NCBI GenBank assembly: GCA_036250225.1
Contig: JAPZLL010000002.1
Coordinates: 1,550,001-1,614,000 of the forward strand
Direction: 5' to 3'
DNA from: Cercophora sp. LCS_1
Taxonomy: Eukaryota > Ascomycota > Sordariomycetes > Sordariales > Lasiosphaeriaceae
DNA: 64,000 nucleotides
Below the pieces are notes generated by a model. It searched no databases. It was not told the origin of the DNA and saw only the letters and a list, made by a program, of their open reading frames with translations. The position numbers and the translations under genes are program-made. Positions 21,096 through 33,711 of the stretch are shown here, in pieces (the first letter of the stretch is position 1; every line of letters starts with the position of its first letter).

Positions 21096-21976
21096 TCACG
21101 GGGACCAGGTGGGCACGGTCGGGGGTCCAGTCGGCGTCTGGTCAATAACGTCCCGCTGGCGCACGCATTTGCTCTTCTCGGTGATGGCTGCCGGGCAAGC
21201 GACCTGGCGGAAGTTGACGCTCGGGTTATCGGCGCCCTGGAACCAGTCGAATCGCCAGTTGCAACCAGCCTTGAGCTTCTCTGGGAAGCCAGCGCACGCG
21301 TTCTTTGCGCTAATACCGCCGTAGCGCTCGCCCCAGCCGTTGGAAGGGGCACCATACTGGTTGGTGCAGGCTGAAGTGGACAAGGTCAGAATACAACAAC
21401 ACCTACAGACCCAAGGGAAAAGGGGCAATACCGTTGAAGAGGCCCACGCCGCCGCCGGGCATGGCAATATCGAAGTGGTTGTTTCCAAGGTCACCACCCG
21501 TGTTGGTCGCCTGCACAATCATCTTCTTGCCGGCAACAGGACCCGAGGTAAAGGTCAGCTCGTAGCAGGCACAGCACCAGTTGGCCTCGTTGCTGCCCTG
21601 GATGTTGACGGCCGCCCATCCGTACGCCGTCGTCTCGTTGACGGCCCACGGGCTCTGGTTAGAGCACATGTAGGCGCTGCCGCCGCTGTCACAGCCAGAC
21701 CGCGTGTTCCCGCCGTCGTTCAGGGGGTTGTCATTCTTGTCGCAGGTGAGCAACGGCTGCGGGCTGTTGCCCTTTCTCGGCCAAGCACACGACGGCTTGC
21801 TGTTCCATGTCAACAACCCGTTTCTACCCCTTTTCTGGTATAATAACAACATCAGAAGCCACTCACCAGCAATCCCAGTACCGCGTCGTCTTTCCACTGC
21901 CCGATGAACCCTGAGCCAAGACGGCATCAAGATAGAACGGAAGCACCGCACCGAGGGTAGCGGGAGAGAGACGCAT
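21096..21976 (-). CDS. secreted endoglucanase, glycoside hydrolase family 45
   Basis: GH45 enzymes cleave internal beta-1,4-glucosidic bonds of cellulose with inversion. Exons 21976-21867, 21799-21432 and 21370-21096 join to 250 residues. The first about 21 residues (MRLSPATLGAVLPFYLDAVLAQ) form a signal peptide. The family signature TTRYWDCCKPSCAW follows directly at the mature N-terminus and contains the catalytic-base Asp. The second conserved block, NNHFDIAMPGGGVGLFN, holds the proton-donor Asp. Many cysteines (YMCSNQ, WCCACYEL, KAGCNW) suit the disulphide-rich fold. No cellulose-binding module follows; the protein ends after about ten Pro/Thr residues, which could be a remnant of a linker. 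Expression under plant-biomass conditions is expected from the family, not seen here. Confidence 0.94.
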
Positions 21977-23035
21977 CTTCAGTCTTTACCGAAAACGAGG
22001 GGAGTTCAAGGTGGACCAAAGTCTTCAAAACCGGGGACAGAGAAGGAATCCAGACCACCAGAAACCAAGGGGAACTCACCGGTAAATAATAAATCGTCAA
22101 TCCTCCCTTTCCCAAATCCTCCCCAATCAATCTATCAGGCCTCTCCATTTCCGTCCCGGAAAAAAAAACAGCGGATTACCCCAGATCCCCCATCATGCCT
22201 CAACCAAAGGAAAGACACGAGAGGAAACGCGGGAGAACTCGCGCAACTTTGCAAATCACCCAAATGAAGCCTCTCCACACGGCACCGTGGAATGGTCAAC
22301 CGAACGGCCCGGAAGTATATGAGGCTTCGCGGCCCCTAACCTGGGTGAGGGACCGATCATGGTATCTGCTCCGAAAAAAAAAAAAAGACGAGGGCAAACG
22401 GTGCCCCATTACATCCCAAAAGTCAAGAGAAAAACAATGGGGTTCGGTGATCCTATCCGAACAACATAACTTACCCCTGAAAATGCAGTCACGCCATCCA
22501 TCCATACATACATCCCCATCGAGTCGAGTAGCCAAACATCCATCTTCACACACTCCAAGACACACCTAAATATCAATTACAATCCCTCCCCTCATCAACT
22601 CAGCGTAGGGTCGGTCCTCGGCGGCTTGATTAGTCCCCTCTCTGGACCTTGGCGACGAAACAACGCGAAATAGATTAACCACCACCCCAAAGTTCGTTTC
22701 CCCGCACAACTTCAACAACAGCGGCCAGCCGTGTGGGGAGGGGAGCAAATCCGTTAATGAATTCCAGGTTCTATTAACCCGCCATTAATCAACCTGGCGC
22801 TGCTGCACATCTCGTCAAAATAGGCGCCGCACAAACTGGCCAATATGAACTCATGACTGCTAATGTCAGAAAGTAAGGTGCTTTCTGCTTTTCTCGGGGC
22901 AACCTCCGTTTTCCTAGCAGAAAACAAAAACTACAATCAGTGGAGGCTTTCATCTCCAGGTATCCTGCTCTCCCTACCTAACCACGAACCAGCGACGCGC
23001 TCTCAATACAAGAGGAAACTACTGTAAGTAGGTAA
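21977..23035. other. intergenic region upstream of the endoglucanase
   Basis: This 1.06-kb gap lies between the endoglucanase start and the het-c stop, both on the minus strand. It should include the cellulase promoter. It contains a short A-run at about 22375-22386. No domain-bearing frame was seen. Confidence 0.5.
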
Positions 23036-25629
23036 TCAGTAACCGCCCCAGCCGCCGCGGCCTTCGTTCTCCCTCTCCTCATAAGCCTCCCGGGCTCGCC
23101 GGGCCACGTCACCAAAGAAGCCGCCGTCCTCCTGGACGTCGACCTCGTCGTCGTCGCCGCCGCGTCTACGGGAGCCGTAGCTCTCTTCCTCGCCACCACC
23201 GTAACTCTCTTCGCGGCGCTCGTAGCCTCCACCGTAGCCTCCACCGTAGCCTCCACCGTAGCTTTCCTCCACGCGTTCCTCACGGCGTTCATAACCGCCG
23301 TAGCTCTCTTCGTGGCGTTCATCGCGGCGCTCATAGCTGCCGCCGTAGCTATCCTCTCTGGTGTAGCTCTCTTCCTGGCGATAGCTCCTCTGGTAACCAC
23401 CGTCGTCCTCGGGCTGCTCGCCGCGGGATCGGAGCGACTCGGTGGCGCCGCTCTGGAACCCGCCGAAGGAGCCACCGACAAGCCCGCCGAGGAACCCAGC
23501 GACACCACCGCTGCTTCCGCCCTGGCTCTGCGAGGCACCCTGGGAAATGCCCGACGAGACATTGGAGAAGCTCTGCTTAACGCCTCCCATGATGGCATTG
23601 ACGGCGGCACCGGCAATCTTGTCCTCCAGAGTCTCTGGTCCAAAGTTCTTGTGCATGTGGAGCTTCCCGCCGCAGCCGTGGCCGGTGTCGTGGACGCCCT
23701 CCTTATGGTTCTGTCCATTCTCAACACCCTCACGGCTCAGCTTGCTGCGGAGCTCATCCCTTGCCTCGTCACTCATGCCGGCCCACCACTCCTCGACCGA
23801 CTGGAAGATGAGTCGGCGTCCCTCCTCGGCATCACCGCCCATCTCACGTTGGGCGGGGTGGTGCAGCACACCGTAGATGATCCTGCTCAGGACTGTATCA
23901 ATGTCCCTGCCCTCGTCATCCCAGGCCTCCATGATTTGGGGAACAACCCAGGAAACGACCTTGGAAGCGGTGCGGCCGGCAATCTCATTGAGGATCTGCA
24001 ATCTGTTAGCATATGGGTCTGTATGCTCGCAAAGTTGTCCCTACATTGCTAAAGTGGTCCTTGGACAGCATCGAGTGTGTTGGGTCGGTGCTGCTGTCAT
24101 CGTTGAACACGTTGTGCTGCTCGTTCTTGCTGCTCTCAATAATCTCGGTCGCACCGGTAGCCAGCTCGTTCTTGACCTGGTCGATGACGGGGATGATAAA
24201 GGGGGCAATGTTGGAGAAAACGAAGAGCGAAAGCTGCTCCTCGAGCTGCTCAATAATCTTGGGCAGCACGGGGACGTCTGCAATGGCCTTGGAAAGGGTC
24301 TGCAAGAGGTCGTCGTGGAATTCAATAGCGGGCTTCATCTGCGCAAACACTTGGCTGATGTACTGAGTAAACTCCTCGGGCTCACGCGGAGAAACCGACA
24401 CGACCTCCATCTGGGCGGCGGTCGAGTTTTCCTGGATTTCGTCCACCTTGGACTTCTTGTCGCCGCCGATCAGGCCATCCGGGATCTTGTCTAGGAGGTC
24501 ACGGAGGTAGCTGGTGTCCTTGTTCTGGCTCTCCTGGAGGGTGCCCTCAAGATCCTGGATCTCGCTCTGAATCATCTTGTCGGAAACTGCGAGCAAGTTA
24601 GCCCCTCACCGAGGACATGGGCCAGGCCACATACCTTCTCCAGTAACCGAGTGCAAGAAATCAACACCACCAAAGGTGCCGGTGACCAAGGGGTATACGG
24701 AGCGGCGAGCACCGGGAATTCTCAGTTTGGTGTCACGTCCGACGAAAGGGAAGATATCACGCTCCCCCAGCTCGATCAGGGCAAGCTCGGTGTAGTTGCT
24801 GTGGGCAAAGAAGTCTGGGATTCCAGTTAGCTCACGACCTTCCAACGAAGCACTATGGCACATACCCTCGAGACAATGCAAGCCGGTACCAAGAAGACGG
24901 AGGGCCTCGTAGAGATCGTTATCGTTCCTGTTCCGTCCATAGCTACGGCCCAGCTCAATGCACTTTCCGAACAACCGACGGACGTGCTTCGCGGAGCTCA
25001 TGATGTTGATGTTCTCGTTCGCGATGTAGTTCTTCATACCGGTCTCCTCATCAACGGCAAGCTCGACTCTCTCGTCGACGGGTGCACGCAGACGGCGGTC
25101 ATACTGCCTGGCGTCCTCGTTGTCGGCATAGTTCTTGGGGTTATCGATGTGATCCTCGGGGCGGTAGCAGCCAAGACGGTCGGCAGTGACCTCGAACTCG
25201 CGGCTGCCATAGCCAAAGGTCAGGAAGCCCAGGACCGAGAGAAGCAGGCGGATGGCCTCGGCGGAGACGCTCTTCACAGTGCCCACGTCAATGGCCTGCG
25301 AGTAATCACGAAGCCAGTTGCCAAAGTAGACGCGGGAGACCATGAGCTTGTCAAACTTCTTGCCGCCGACGGCGCGAGCCATGAGGATCTGAAGAAGAGC
25401 ATCTTCGATATCACCGTGGCGCCCTGTTGCGAAAGAGCAAACGAGTCAGCGCCTCACCCAGGAGGAGCGCGCAGCGGTGCGGTGATATCGACGGGGACTT
25501 CTTACAGTTTTGGCCTTCTACCTTAGAGATGCCGGCAATGTTACCAGCGCCAAAGGCGAGAGCAGGGCGCGCAAACAAAAAGAGGGCAAGAAACCCGAGC
25601 AGGAACGGGTACGGCTTGATACCAGCCAT
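23036..25629 (-). CDS. het-c: heterokaryon incompatibility protein Het-C
   Basis: Het-C is a secreted or plasma-membrane-associated protein; in Neurospora its alleles trigger vegetative incompatibility together with a HET-domain partner. Exons 25629-25506, 25423-24866, 24814-24635, 24586-24045 and 23995-23036 join in frame to 787 residues. A signal peptide covers about residues 1-25 (FLLGFLALFLFARPALAFG). The conserved Het-C core contains HGDIEDALLQILMARAVGG, FGNWLRDYSQAIDVG and EDFFAHSNYTELALIELG. An Asp/Glu-rich middle follows, with a hydrophobic stretch (FVFSNIAPFIIPVIDQV). The C-terminal about 130 residues are low-complexity, with repeated Tyr-Gly-Gly units (YGGGYGGGYGGGYERRE) between charged spacers. 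Introns are 48-82 nt. Intron 2 could be read through without a stop, but splicing restores the conserved EDFFAHSNY. Confidence 0.93.
23205..23290 (-). repeat. Gly-Gly-Tyr codon repeat in het-c
   Basis: Three adjacent near-identical 12-nt units (GTAGCCTCCACC on the plus strand, about 23224-23262) encode GGGY repeats, flanked by related ESYGG/ERREE units. Such direct repeats can expand or contract by slippage and vary between isolates. Confidence 0.7.
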
Positions 25630-28308
25630 GGTTGCAGAGTGTTATGTTTCTTGACCAGCAGGAGTTGATGGGTTTGGGTGGGGATCAGGAGCAGCAGAGA
25701 TTTATCTGTTGTGGTGAGGGATACTGTTAGTCTGTGTTGGAGTCCTCCCGAAAGGAGGGGTCGACCGGGCAATCTGTTGATTGAGGGGGAGGAATCGTTC
25801 GGGACTAAATAGTTACCTTGAGAGTCTGGCGATTGGTGATGCTTAGCCTGGTGTCTCAGCGACTCGCAATGGAATGTGTCTGGGTCCAAAGGAGAGGGGG
25901 GAAGAATCATATATATTTGCTCACGACCGCATTCCTAGACTCGTAAGGCTACTCAATTATTCCTTTGGGCGTTTCCATGGCCGCGTATCTCGACATCGTC
26001 TGGGCAATCGGAAACGTGCCAAGACCCTGCTCTCAGCTTGGATCATCGGCGGGGTGGAGGGGCAGCTGGGGAGCGCAAGGAGGGGTTCAAGCTGGGAGCT
26101 CTGGCCAGTCGACCAATCAAGTACCGATGTGCCAAGGATGGTCAGCTGTTGGATGCCGCACGCAATGCAAGGTGATGGCCTGCGCAAAAACACATAAAAC
26201 CCAAACCTGGCTGAAAACAACCAACGGGGGGACGATTGGCGATCAAGCTGGTGCCCGAACGTCATTTGCGATTGCGACTCACCTGGGAATGCAGCACACA
26301 GCTCGTCGCAATATCGGGACATCATGGAGAGGTAGTATACTTCTTTGCTGGAGGGCTGCTTCGGTCTTTCGGTCTCTGGAACAGATCGGGTTGATTGTCG
26401 GGTTATCCAGGGCACAGGCAAGCGGAGCCGACAGCAGGCAGACGGGAGCTCAAGCTCTATTCCGTCCCGGCCCTCGATGTCGCCCACAGCCTGTGATACA
26501 ATTGGGACCCCGGAAACTCCCACCCAGATTTTGTGTACCTTATGCGATGCAGATTCCAACCAGCGACGAAAAAGTCGGTGGGGTGAAGATCTGATAAAGA
26601 GCCCAAACCTAATCGCCCAGAACTGCAGACCTTCTCAGGAAGCGGGGGTGAAACGGAGACAGCAGGGTCTTGTCCTTTGCATGACGTGGCGGGGCTGACT
26701 TCTTGCCCTCCCGTCAAGTCGCTGCATCGCCAAGAGATGCCTCACTCGTTTGCCCCACCACGTTGGGCGCGCGCCGAAATCGAGCGCAAACAGTCGCAGA
26801 CGCGTTGAGCAAAACGCCATTACACCTGGCTGCCAGAGCCTTATCCTGCCCCTCGCACCATGCGCAGATGATAGATATTGTATTTGGAATAAAGTCGCGA
26901 TGCAAGTAGATTGTTTCAATGACTCGAGTTCCTACGCTTGCAAAATATCACCGCGCTGTTCGAAATCACGGCGAACACCAAGCGTGTTCGCGGGCATCGC
27001 AGACTACAAGTTGGGAGACACAGCATTTGCCCGGCAGGTTTTGTGGTTTGAGACAGGCAAAACGCTGGTCCGCGTGGTGTTGACGGTTGGCATCGGTACC
27101 GGGTTGGCGCATTCGTCAGGTATGGGCGCAAAAGGATGGCTTGAGCTTTGGGGTCTCAGCGGCTGGGTGAAAACCAAACCAAGGGGAGGGCATTGGGGAA
27201 ATGGATGGACGAGTTAGGCGTCCCCTGAAAGGACCGCGACCACTATTGCAGCGGTGGGTTAATGGCGCATTGATGCTGAGGACAGCGTTGGTGATGGAGG
27301 CGTGCCGCGCATCTGGGTTGCTCTTTGTCGCAAGACGGAACTGCAATGGTAGGTGGCGGTGGGTGAGCGGGCGAAAGGGCGAACGAGGGAAAAGTTGGAA
27401 GAGTGGGTGCGCTCGGGAACGCTGGAAGCAAATCAGCGCCAAAAAAAATCGGCAGGTGCTCAATCGCTGTTGGCACCCCTGCTACTTTGGGGGACAGAAT
27501 CAAGCGCGCCATTGGACGTCGCTGCGAGTTCGGTTGCGAAAGTCGGGGTCGCTGTCGACCGCTGAACGATGGGCCTCAAGTACCCCAACTCTCGTCGCAG
27601 GCGTTGCAGCCAGTACCTCGAGAACAGCGACTCAAACTCAACAGGGTCCCGGAACGGCAGCACGGCAGCAATCGGCACGCCAACGGCGCAAAACAATGTG
27701 CAAAAACCTGCGTCACCGATAGGGTATGGATTTGAAGGCAACAACCGAGCCATTGTGTGCGCTCTTGGAAAACTAGGATGGGCAATGCGATAGAGAGCGA
27801 CTGTTGTGTTCGAGGTTGAGTGACAGCGCTGTCGCGGAATTGGAAGGGGCTGGGAGGGGAGCACCTTCCACAGGTTGCACCAGAGCACTCGCTGTGCGAT
27901 GCACTGTTGGCGCTGCGAGCTGCGAAAGCGGAGGGCCGGAAGGGTAGGCGCGATGGAGTTGGGGCTGTGTGGGCTGTGGCCGAGGCCCTTGTTCACTGGA
28001 AAATGCCCAGAGTGATTTTGTTCTCACTGTACCTCAGCAGCGACAGATTTTTCTTGTGCCCGAATTTTAGCGGTAAATCAGCGCTTCCACCCCTCCGCAG
28101 TGCCACACCTATAATTTCGGGTACCCCCATCTCCCCCCAAAATTCGCCTGAATTTTTTCCTCTCCTTCTCACCCTTCTTCTCGGCGCGCTTTCAGCACTC
28201 TCACCACCAACTTTCCGCAGCGCTATCCCCGCTATTCAATTCGACAACGCGTCGCATCGACCTGCCAACACCGCTCTCAACCTCCAACAGTCGACCCAAA
28301 CCTTAAGG
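25630..28308. other. 2.7-kb gene-poor region between het-c and the HMG-box gene
   Basis: Both flanking genes start outward from this gap, so it contains two promoters. Many short frames occur on both strands (up to about 200 residues), but they overlap each other, lack domains and have no supporting splice structure. A frame at 27820 runs in phase into the HMG-box gene and is probably its leader. Parts near 28,050-28,300 are pyrimidine-rich on the plus strand, as is common just upstream of fungal start sites. Confidence 0.5.
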
Positions 28309-29706
28309 ATGCCGCGCCAACCCAAGAACAAGGTCGCTGAGGCCCCAAAGCCCGTTGTCGCCGCACCACCACCCGTCGCCGCCGCGCCAGCAAAGGCGCC
28401 TCCTGTCATCGATGTGGACAATTTCATCCGCGTGCGCGATTCGGTAAGCCCAACTCCATCGCATCGTCAATGCCCACAACGCACCCGACCCTGGGTCCTA
28501 ACCAGGCTCGGACACATCCCCGCTCCCCAACCCATCGCGCGCCACGCACGCATCCCAAGCCCATCGCCACAAGCTTCGCGATGTCGCTCATTCCTCATTC
28601 GCAACAACCTAAACCTCACACATCACGCCGCGCTACCGCTTATGTGGCACTGGCAGAGAGTTGATTATGGCTTTTGTACCTGCATGCGACTTCATCCGCA
28701 CCATTTCCATTTTCGAAATGGTGCAGCACAGTCAACCACCTTGCTTGGTTCATCGATCCACAACTACACCCTGCCCTCTGCCATCATTGTTTACATCGCC
28801 CCGTGTTTCCGCGGTGTCGCGTCACCCTACCCCGTGCCACCTTCCCCCATGACCTGCGCACAGTAGTCCCTACAACGAATGCTAACCTTCCACCAGGTCT
28901 ATCAACGTCTCTCTACGATTCAGGATTTGATCAAGTCCTTTTCTCAGGATTACCTGCGCCAAACCAACCTTCTCTTGGGTGAGGGCACCAACCTCGAGGG
29001 ACTTGACCTCGAGCAGCAGTTCGGTCTCGGCCAGCTTGCTCAATTCACCGCCGGTATCCAGCCCGCGCCTGTTGAGGAGAAGAAGGAGCGCAAGAAGCGC
29101 ACCCATGACCCTAATGCGCCCAAGCGCCCTCTTACCCCCTACTTCCTCTACATGCAGACTGCCCGTCCCATCATTGCAAACGATCTTGGCGAGGATGCCC
29201 CCAAGGGCGCTGTCCAGGAGGAGGGTCAGCGTCGTTGGTCTGTCATGAACGCGACGGAGAAGGCTGGCTGGAACACAGCATATCAGTACAACCTCCGCCT
29301 CTACAATGCGCGTGTCCAGTCGTACAAGGCTGGCAACGTTGACGCCAAGAACATGAGTGATGCCGACGCGCTTAAGTACGCTGAGGATAACAACGTCCCG
29401 ATGCCCTCGGGCAAGGATGTTGAGGAGGGTGCTGTCCCCGACCAAGACGCTATTGCCCAGCAACTCCGCGAGACGGCACCTGTTGAGGAGGCCTCGGAGG
29501 ATGAGCCTGCCCCTACGGCTAAGACCCCTAAGGGCAAGCAGACCCGCAAGCCTCGCAAGACTGCCACCCCCGCTACCGAGCCCGAGCCTACCAAGGTTGC
29601 GACACCGGCCAGCCCCGAACAGAAGAAGCGCAAGCGGACCTCCAAGGCCGCCGAGCTTGCCGAGGAGCCGAAGAAGTCAGCGCGCAAGAAGACCAAGAGC
29701 GGTTAA
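28309..29706 (+). CDS. HMG-box chromatin protein (Hmo1/HmbC-like)
   Basis: Exons 28309-28443 and 28897-29706 are joined across a 453-nt intron (GTAAGC...CACCAG, with GCTAAC 16 nt before the acceptor), giving 314 residues. The N-terminus is Ala/Pro-rich. A helical segment follows (VYQRLSTIQDLIKSFSQDYL). The HMG box lies at about residues 108-180, beginning DPNAPKRPLTPYFLYMQ, with the later Trp in EGQRRWSVMNATEKAGW. The tail is a lysine-rich, AT-hook-like stretch (TPKGKQTRKPRKT, EQKKRKRTSK) suited to nuclear import and non-specific DNA binding. The architecture of one HMG box with a preceding helical region and a basic tail resembles fungal HmbC/Hmo1 proteins; exact orthology is inferred. The intron is unusually long for this window. 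Confidence 0.88.
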
Positions 29707-30553
29707 ACAAATGGACCTGCCCTTTTTTTGTCTTTTTGGTTCTTTTTCATGATACCTCATTCCGTTTTCAAGTAAAGGCGGGAATCTGAGTCTGCGGTTT
29801 ATGCTAGCTCGATAGGGTGTTTTTTCTACTATTGTATGAGTCATGACGAACATTGGGAATCCGGCTGTTCTGAGAAATGAGGGTGGGTGGAAGGGTTCTT
29901 GGGAACGGTGGGGATCGGGTTTGCACTTTGATCCAACGTCCACTTTGTATGTATCTCGTCTCGTGGTCTGGTCGGCGCATTGTCTTTGGTTTCGGGTCAG
30001 GGCATATTATCATTAGGCCTAGTAAATACACCCCATTGGAACGTTTCTGGTGTATCAGTGGCGTGAACTTCCCAAGTCAGACCAGCGCAGAAGCGTTTTA
30101 TCTTGACAACATTACTTGGATGCCACTGAACGAGCACTTTGAACCCTGCCTCGGTATTACTGACGCCGTCGCTATGGATCCCGACCCATTGTGAGAGCTG
30201 CCCTCAGAAGTACATGATAGCCCCGAGTTGCTTGCTCCGCAACAAGCTTGGCCTACGTGAGATGATTGACGTAAACTCGACCTGTGACAGCCCTTAGGGC
30301 GGAGGATCATGAGAGTCGGTATCCTCTGCTGAGTATCATATGACATTGACTTGAATAGAGAAGTAGGCTGGGTGGCACACTCGGTTCTGTAGTCACATCC
30401 ATTGCTCAACCTCAACCCCAGCAACAGTACCTTACCTCACTATATTCAACCAACCAATACACGCTTGATAATTCCACCTGCCACAAGCGCTGAAGCTGTA
30501 ACCCACACTACATGTTCAACACAAACCCATCCTCACCAGACTCATCATACTCA
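29707..30553. other. convergent intergenic region
   Basis: This 847-bp gap lies between the 3' ends of the HMG-box and urease genes. Short frames have no domains. It likely consists of 3' UTRs; no RNA gene was recognised. Confidence 0.5.
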
Positions 30554-33245
30554 TCAATACACGAACCAGCTCTGCGTCAACGGCAGCTCAGAACTCGGCT
30601 CGGCCTCGCAAACCTTTCCGTCCGCCTCGACAGTATATCTCTCCGGGTCAACCTTCATCTTGGGCATGGTATTGTTGAACTTCATGTCCTTCTTCCCAAC
30701 CGTTCGACACCCCTTGACGGGCTCGACGCGTTTGCGGAGCCCATACGTTGCTACGGTGCCGCTGTCCACGCTCGACTGGGAGACGAACAGCACGCTGGTT
30801 TCGGGCACCATGGGGGCGAACATGGACCGTCCGATGACTGGTTGAATGGTGGGGATTGAGGCGTTTGGATCACCCTGGTATGTTAGTCTTGTGTATTGAC
30901 AGAGGAAGGGGTAGGAAACTAACCATCATGGCCCAGGCGATCAGCCCGCTCTTGAGTACCAAGCTCGGCTTCGTGCCGAACCACGCGGGATCCCATACCA
31001 CCAGGTCTGCTAGCTTGCCGACTTCGATGCTGCCGACGAGATGGCTCATACCCTGCGCCAGGGCAGGGTTGATGGTGTACTTGCTCACGTAGCGCTTCAC
31101 GCGGAAGTTGTCGGCGTCGGTGCTCTGGTCCTCGGGGAGCACGCCCCGCTGGAGCTTGTTCTTGTGCGCCGTGTTCCACGTGCGCAGCACAACCTCGCCG
31201 CAGCGGCCCATGGCTTGGCTGTCACTGCTCATCATGCTGATGGCGCCGAGATCGTGGAGGACGTCCTCGGCCGCGATGGTCTCGGCACGGATACGGCTCT
31301 CGGCGAAGGCCACGTCCTCGGGAATGTCCTTGCTCAGGTGGTGGCAGACCATGAGCATGTCGAGATGCTCGTCCAGGGTGTTGCGGGTGTATGGGCGGGT
31401 GGGGTTGGTGGAGGAGGGGAGAACGTTGGGATGCTCGACGACGCTGATGATGTCGGGAGCGTGGCCGCCACCGGCGCCTTCGGTGTGGTAGGTGTGGATG
31501 GTGCGGCCCTTGAAGGCGGCGATGGTAGATTCCACAAAGCCGGATTCGTTGAGGGTGTCGGTGTGGATGAGGCACTGCACGTCGAGCTCGTCGCAGACGG
31601 TCAGGCAGGAATCAATTGCTGCTGGAGTGGTGCCCCAGTCTTCATGGAGCTTGAGACCGCAGGCGCCGGCGTTGACCTGCTCACGGAGAGCTGCTGGGTC
31701 ACTGTCGTTGCCCTTACCGGTGATGCCGATGTTGAGCGGGAGGCTGTCGCATGCCTGGAGCATCTGGCGCATATAGTGGGCGCCAGGGGTGCAGGTGGTT
31801 GCGTTGGTGCCAGCACTATTTGCAGTCAGCTTTTGCCCCTTTGCCAACTCAGGGGCCGTACCTGGGGCCTGTTCCGCCACCCAGCATCGTGGTAACGCCT
31901 GACGAGAGGGATTCCCACGCCTGCTGGGGGCAAATGAAATGGATATGCGTATCCAATCCACCAGCGGTCACAATCTTGCCCTCACCGGCAACAACATCAG
32001 TGCAGCTACCCACAACCATACCATCTGTGACGCCATCCATAACATCGGGATTTCCAGCCTTGCCAATCCCCACAATAACGCCCTTCTTGACGCCAATATC
32101 CGCCTTGTAAATACCGGTATAATCCACCACCAACGCGTTGGTCACCACCAAATCCAGCGTCTCCTCATCCCTCCGTCCGGTAGCTTGCCCCATACCCTCC
32201 CTCAACGTCTTGCCGCCGCCAAACTTACACTCATCCCCATAAACGGTGAAATCCCTCTCCACCTTCACCCACAGATCCGTTGCACCCAGCCTCACGCGAT
32301 CACCCACCGTCGGCCCAAACATGACAGCGTACGCTGCCCTCTCCATCCTCGTCCCCTCCATGACCAAAACCTGATCAGCCAGCGGCTCCTCCTTGTGCGC
32401 AAACCCAGCCTCAACCAACTTCTGCACAATTTCCCCCCGCCTTCCCTCCTCCACTGGCCCACTAGCCAACCCATTCCCACCCCTAATGACCTTGTGTCCT
32501 CCAATCTCCACCAAGGTAACGGTCCTCTTATCCCCCGGCTCAAACCGCACCGACGTACCAGCCGGTATATCCAGTCTGAACCCCACAGCGCGTCCGCGAT
32601 CAAACTGAAGCAACGGATTCGTCTCCACAAAATGGTAATGACTGCCCACCTGCACAGGTCGATCCCCTTTACTCGTCACACTGAGCTTGATCCTCCTCCG
32701 TCCCTCGTTCAGCGGCACCACCTCTTTCACGCAGACCACGGCCCCGGGACGTTTCTCCGGTTCATAAACAGTAGCTTCACTCACGGGGAAGAGGCTCTGC
32801 TCAGGGATGGGCAGGAAACTCCCGTACAATGCTCTAGCGAGATCGCCGTCCTCAGTGGAAATGGGGTTGTGCACCGTGACGAGGTACGTGCCCGAGGGAA
32901 AAGTGCCTTCGACTTGGATTTCGTGGAGAGTGGCGGGGACAGAGGGCAGGACGTGGCGACGACCGAGGAGGGTCGCGCCTAGGGACATGAGGTCTGAGAC
33001 GGTGTGGGCGCCATCGCGGATGAGTTCCTGGAGGACGGAGGCGATGAGGGCCGTCGCTTCCGAGTGGTTTAGTTTGAGGCCGCGGGCGAGGCGGCGCTGG
33101 GCGAGGAAGCCGAGGGAGGAGATGGTTAGTTTGTCGAGCTGGGGTGCCGTGTCAGTGAGGGCAATTGGGTGGTTGATCCATGTTTCTCCAAACTGGGGTA
33201 GCTCCAGGCACAATAGGTGCTTACCTCGCGTGGGACGAGATGCAT
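30554..33245 (-). CDS. ure1: urease (single-chain fungal type)
   Basis: It hydrolyses urea to ammonia and carbamate in the cytosol and requires a nickel centre loaded by accessory proteins. Exons 33245-33225, 33138-31862, 31815-30924 and 30874-30554 join in frame to 836 residues, the normal length for the fused gamma-beta-alpha chain. The first exon is only 21 nt (MHLVPRE) and precedes the gamma part LDKLTISSLGFLAQRRLARG. The beta part includes FVETNPLLQFDRGRAVGFRL. In the alpha part, GGLDTHIHFICPQQ supplies nickel histidines, GACGLKLHEDWG carries the lysine that is carbamylated, and MVCHHLSKDIPEDVAFAESR is the flap/active-site block. MMSSDSQAMGR is also present. The predicted splice at 31862/31815 restores GGGTGPSAGTNATT. 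No key residue appears to be missing. Confidence 0.96.
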
Positions 33246-33711
33246 TTTGGGTAACGTTTGAGGGATTCGTGCCCGGGATGGCGGTTTAGGTTGGGGCTAA
33301 GGTTGGCCAAGAAGATGAAAAGAAAGGAAAGGTGAAAAGGTGAAATTGGCGCGGTGAACGGTTGGTATGGCTATTGTATGTGCTGCATCCCGCTATGGAT
33401 CTCTTGTCGCTCACAGCGTCGCTGCGACTCGGTGGGATGTTGGATACCCCGCATTTTCCACTGATAAGGACGAGCTAATTCATGTCAATCGAAGCTGTTG
33501 ATGATAAGATTGGTTTCGAGACATTCACACGTGCTTCCATAGCTTGTATTGATTGCCTTCTGCCTTCCGGTGTATGATCCTGGTCCTATCCTGATCCAAA
33601 ATGCGCCGGTGTATATCCAATTCCGTCCAAACAAGGTCCAACCAACGCCGTCGTAACATCGTGAGGTATCTTCAGCCAGAAACAATGTGAAAACGGAGCT
33701 GTAGACCGTCA
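33246..33711. promoter_or_regulatory. urease upstream region
   Basis: This 466-bp gap lies between the urease start and the stop of the next minus-strand gene. It should contain the urease promoter and the terminator of the upstream gene. No specific element was recognised. Confidence 0.45.

Noticed and set aside
23312..24494. Plus-strand frames of 246 and 205 codons
   Set aside because: They are antisense to het-c exons 4 and 5 and have no independent support.
27820..28308. In-frame extension upstream of the HMG-box gene
   Set aside because: It is open and in phase for 163 codons, but it has no domain and mixed composition; the ATG at 28309 fits the Ala/Pro-rich N-terminus. Treated as leader.
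31041..32982. Two long plus-strand frames (284 and 347 codons) at 31041-31895 and 31939-32982
   Set aside because: They lie antisense to the urease exons, whose frame is clearly conserved. Their length follows from the GC-rich codon use of urease on the other strand.
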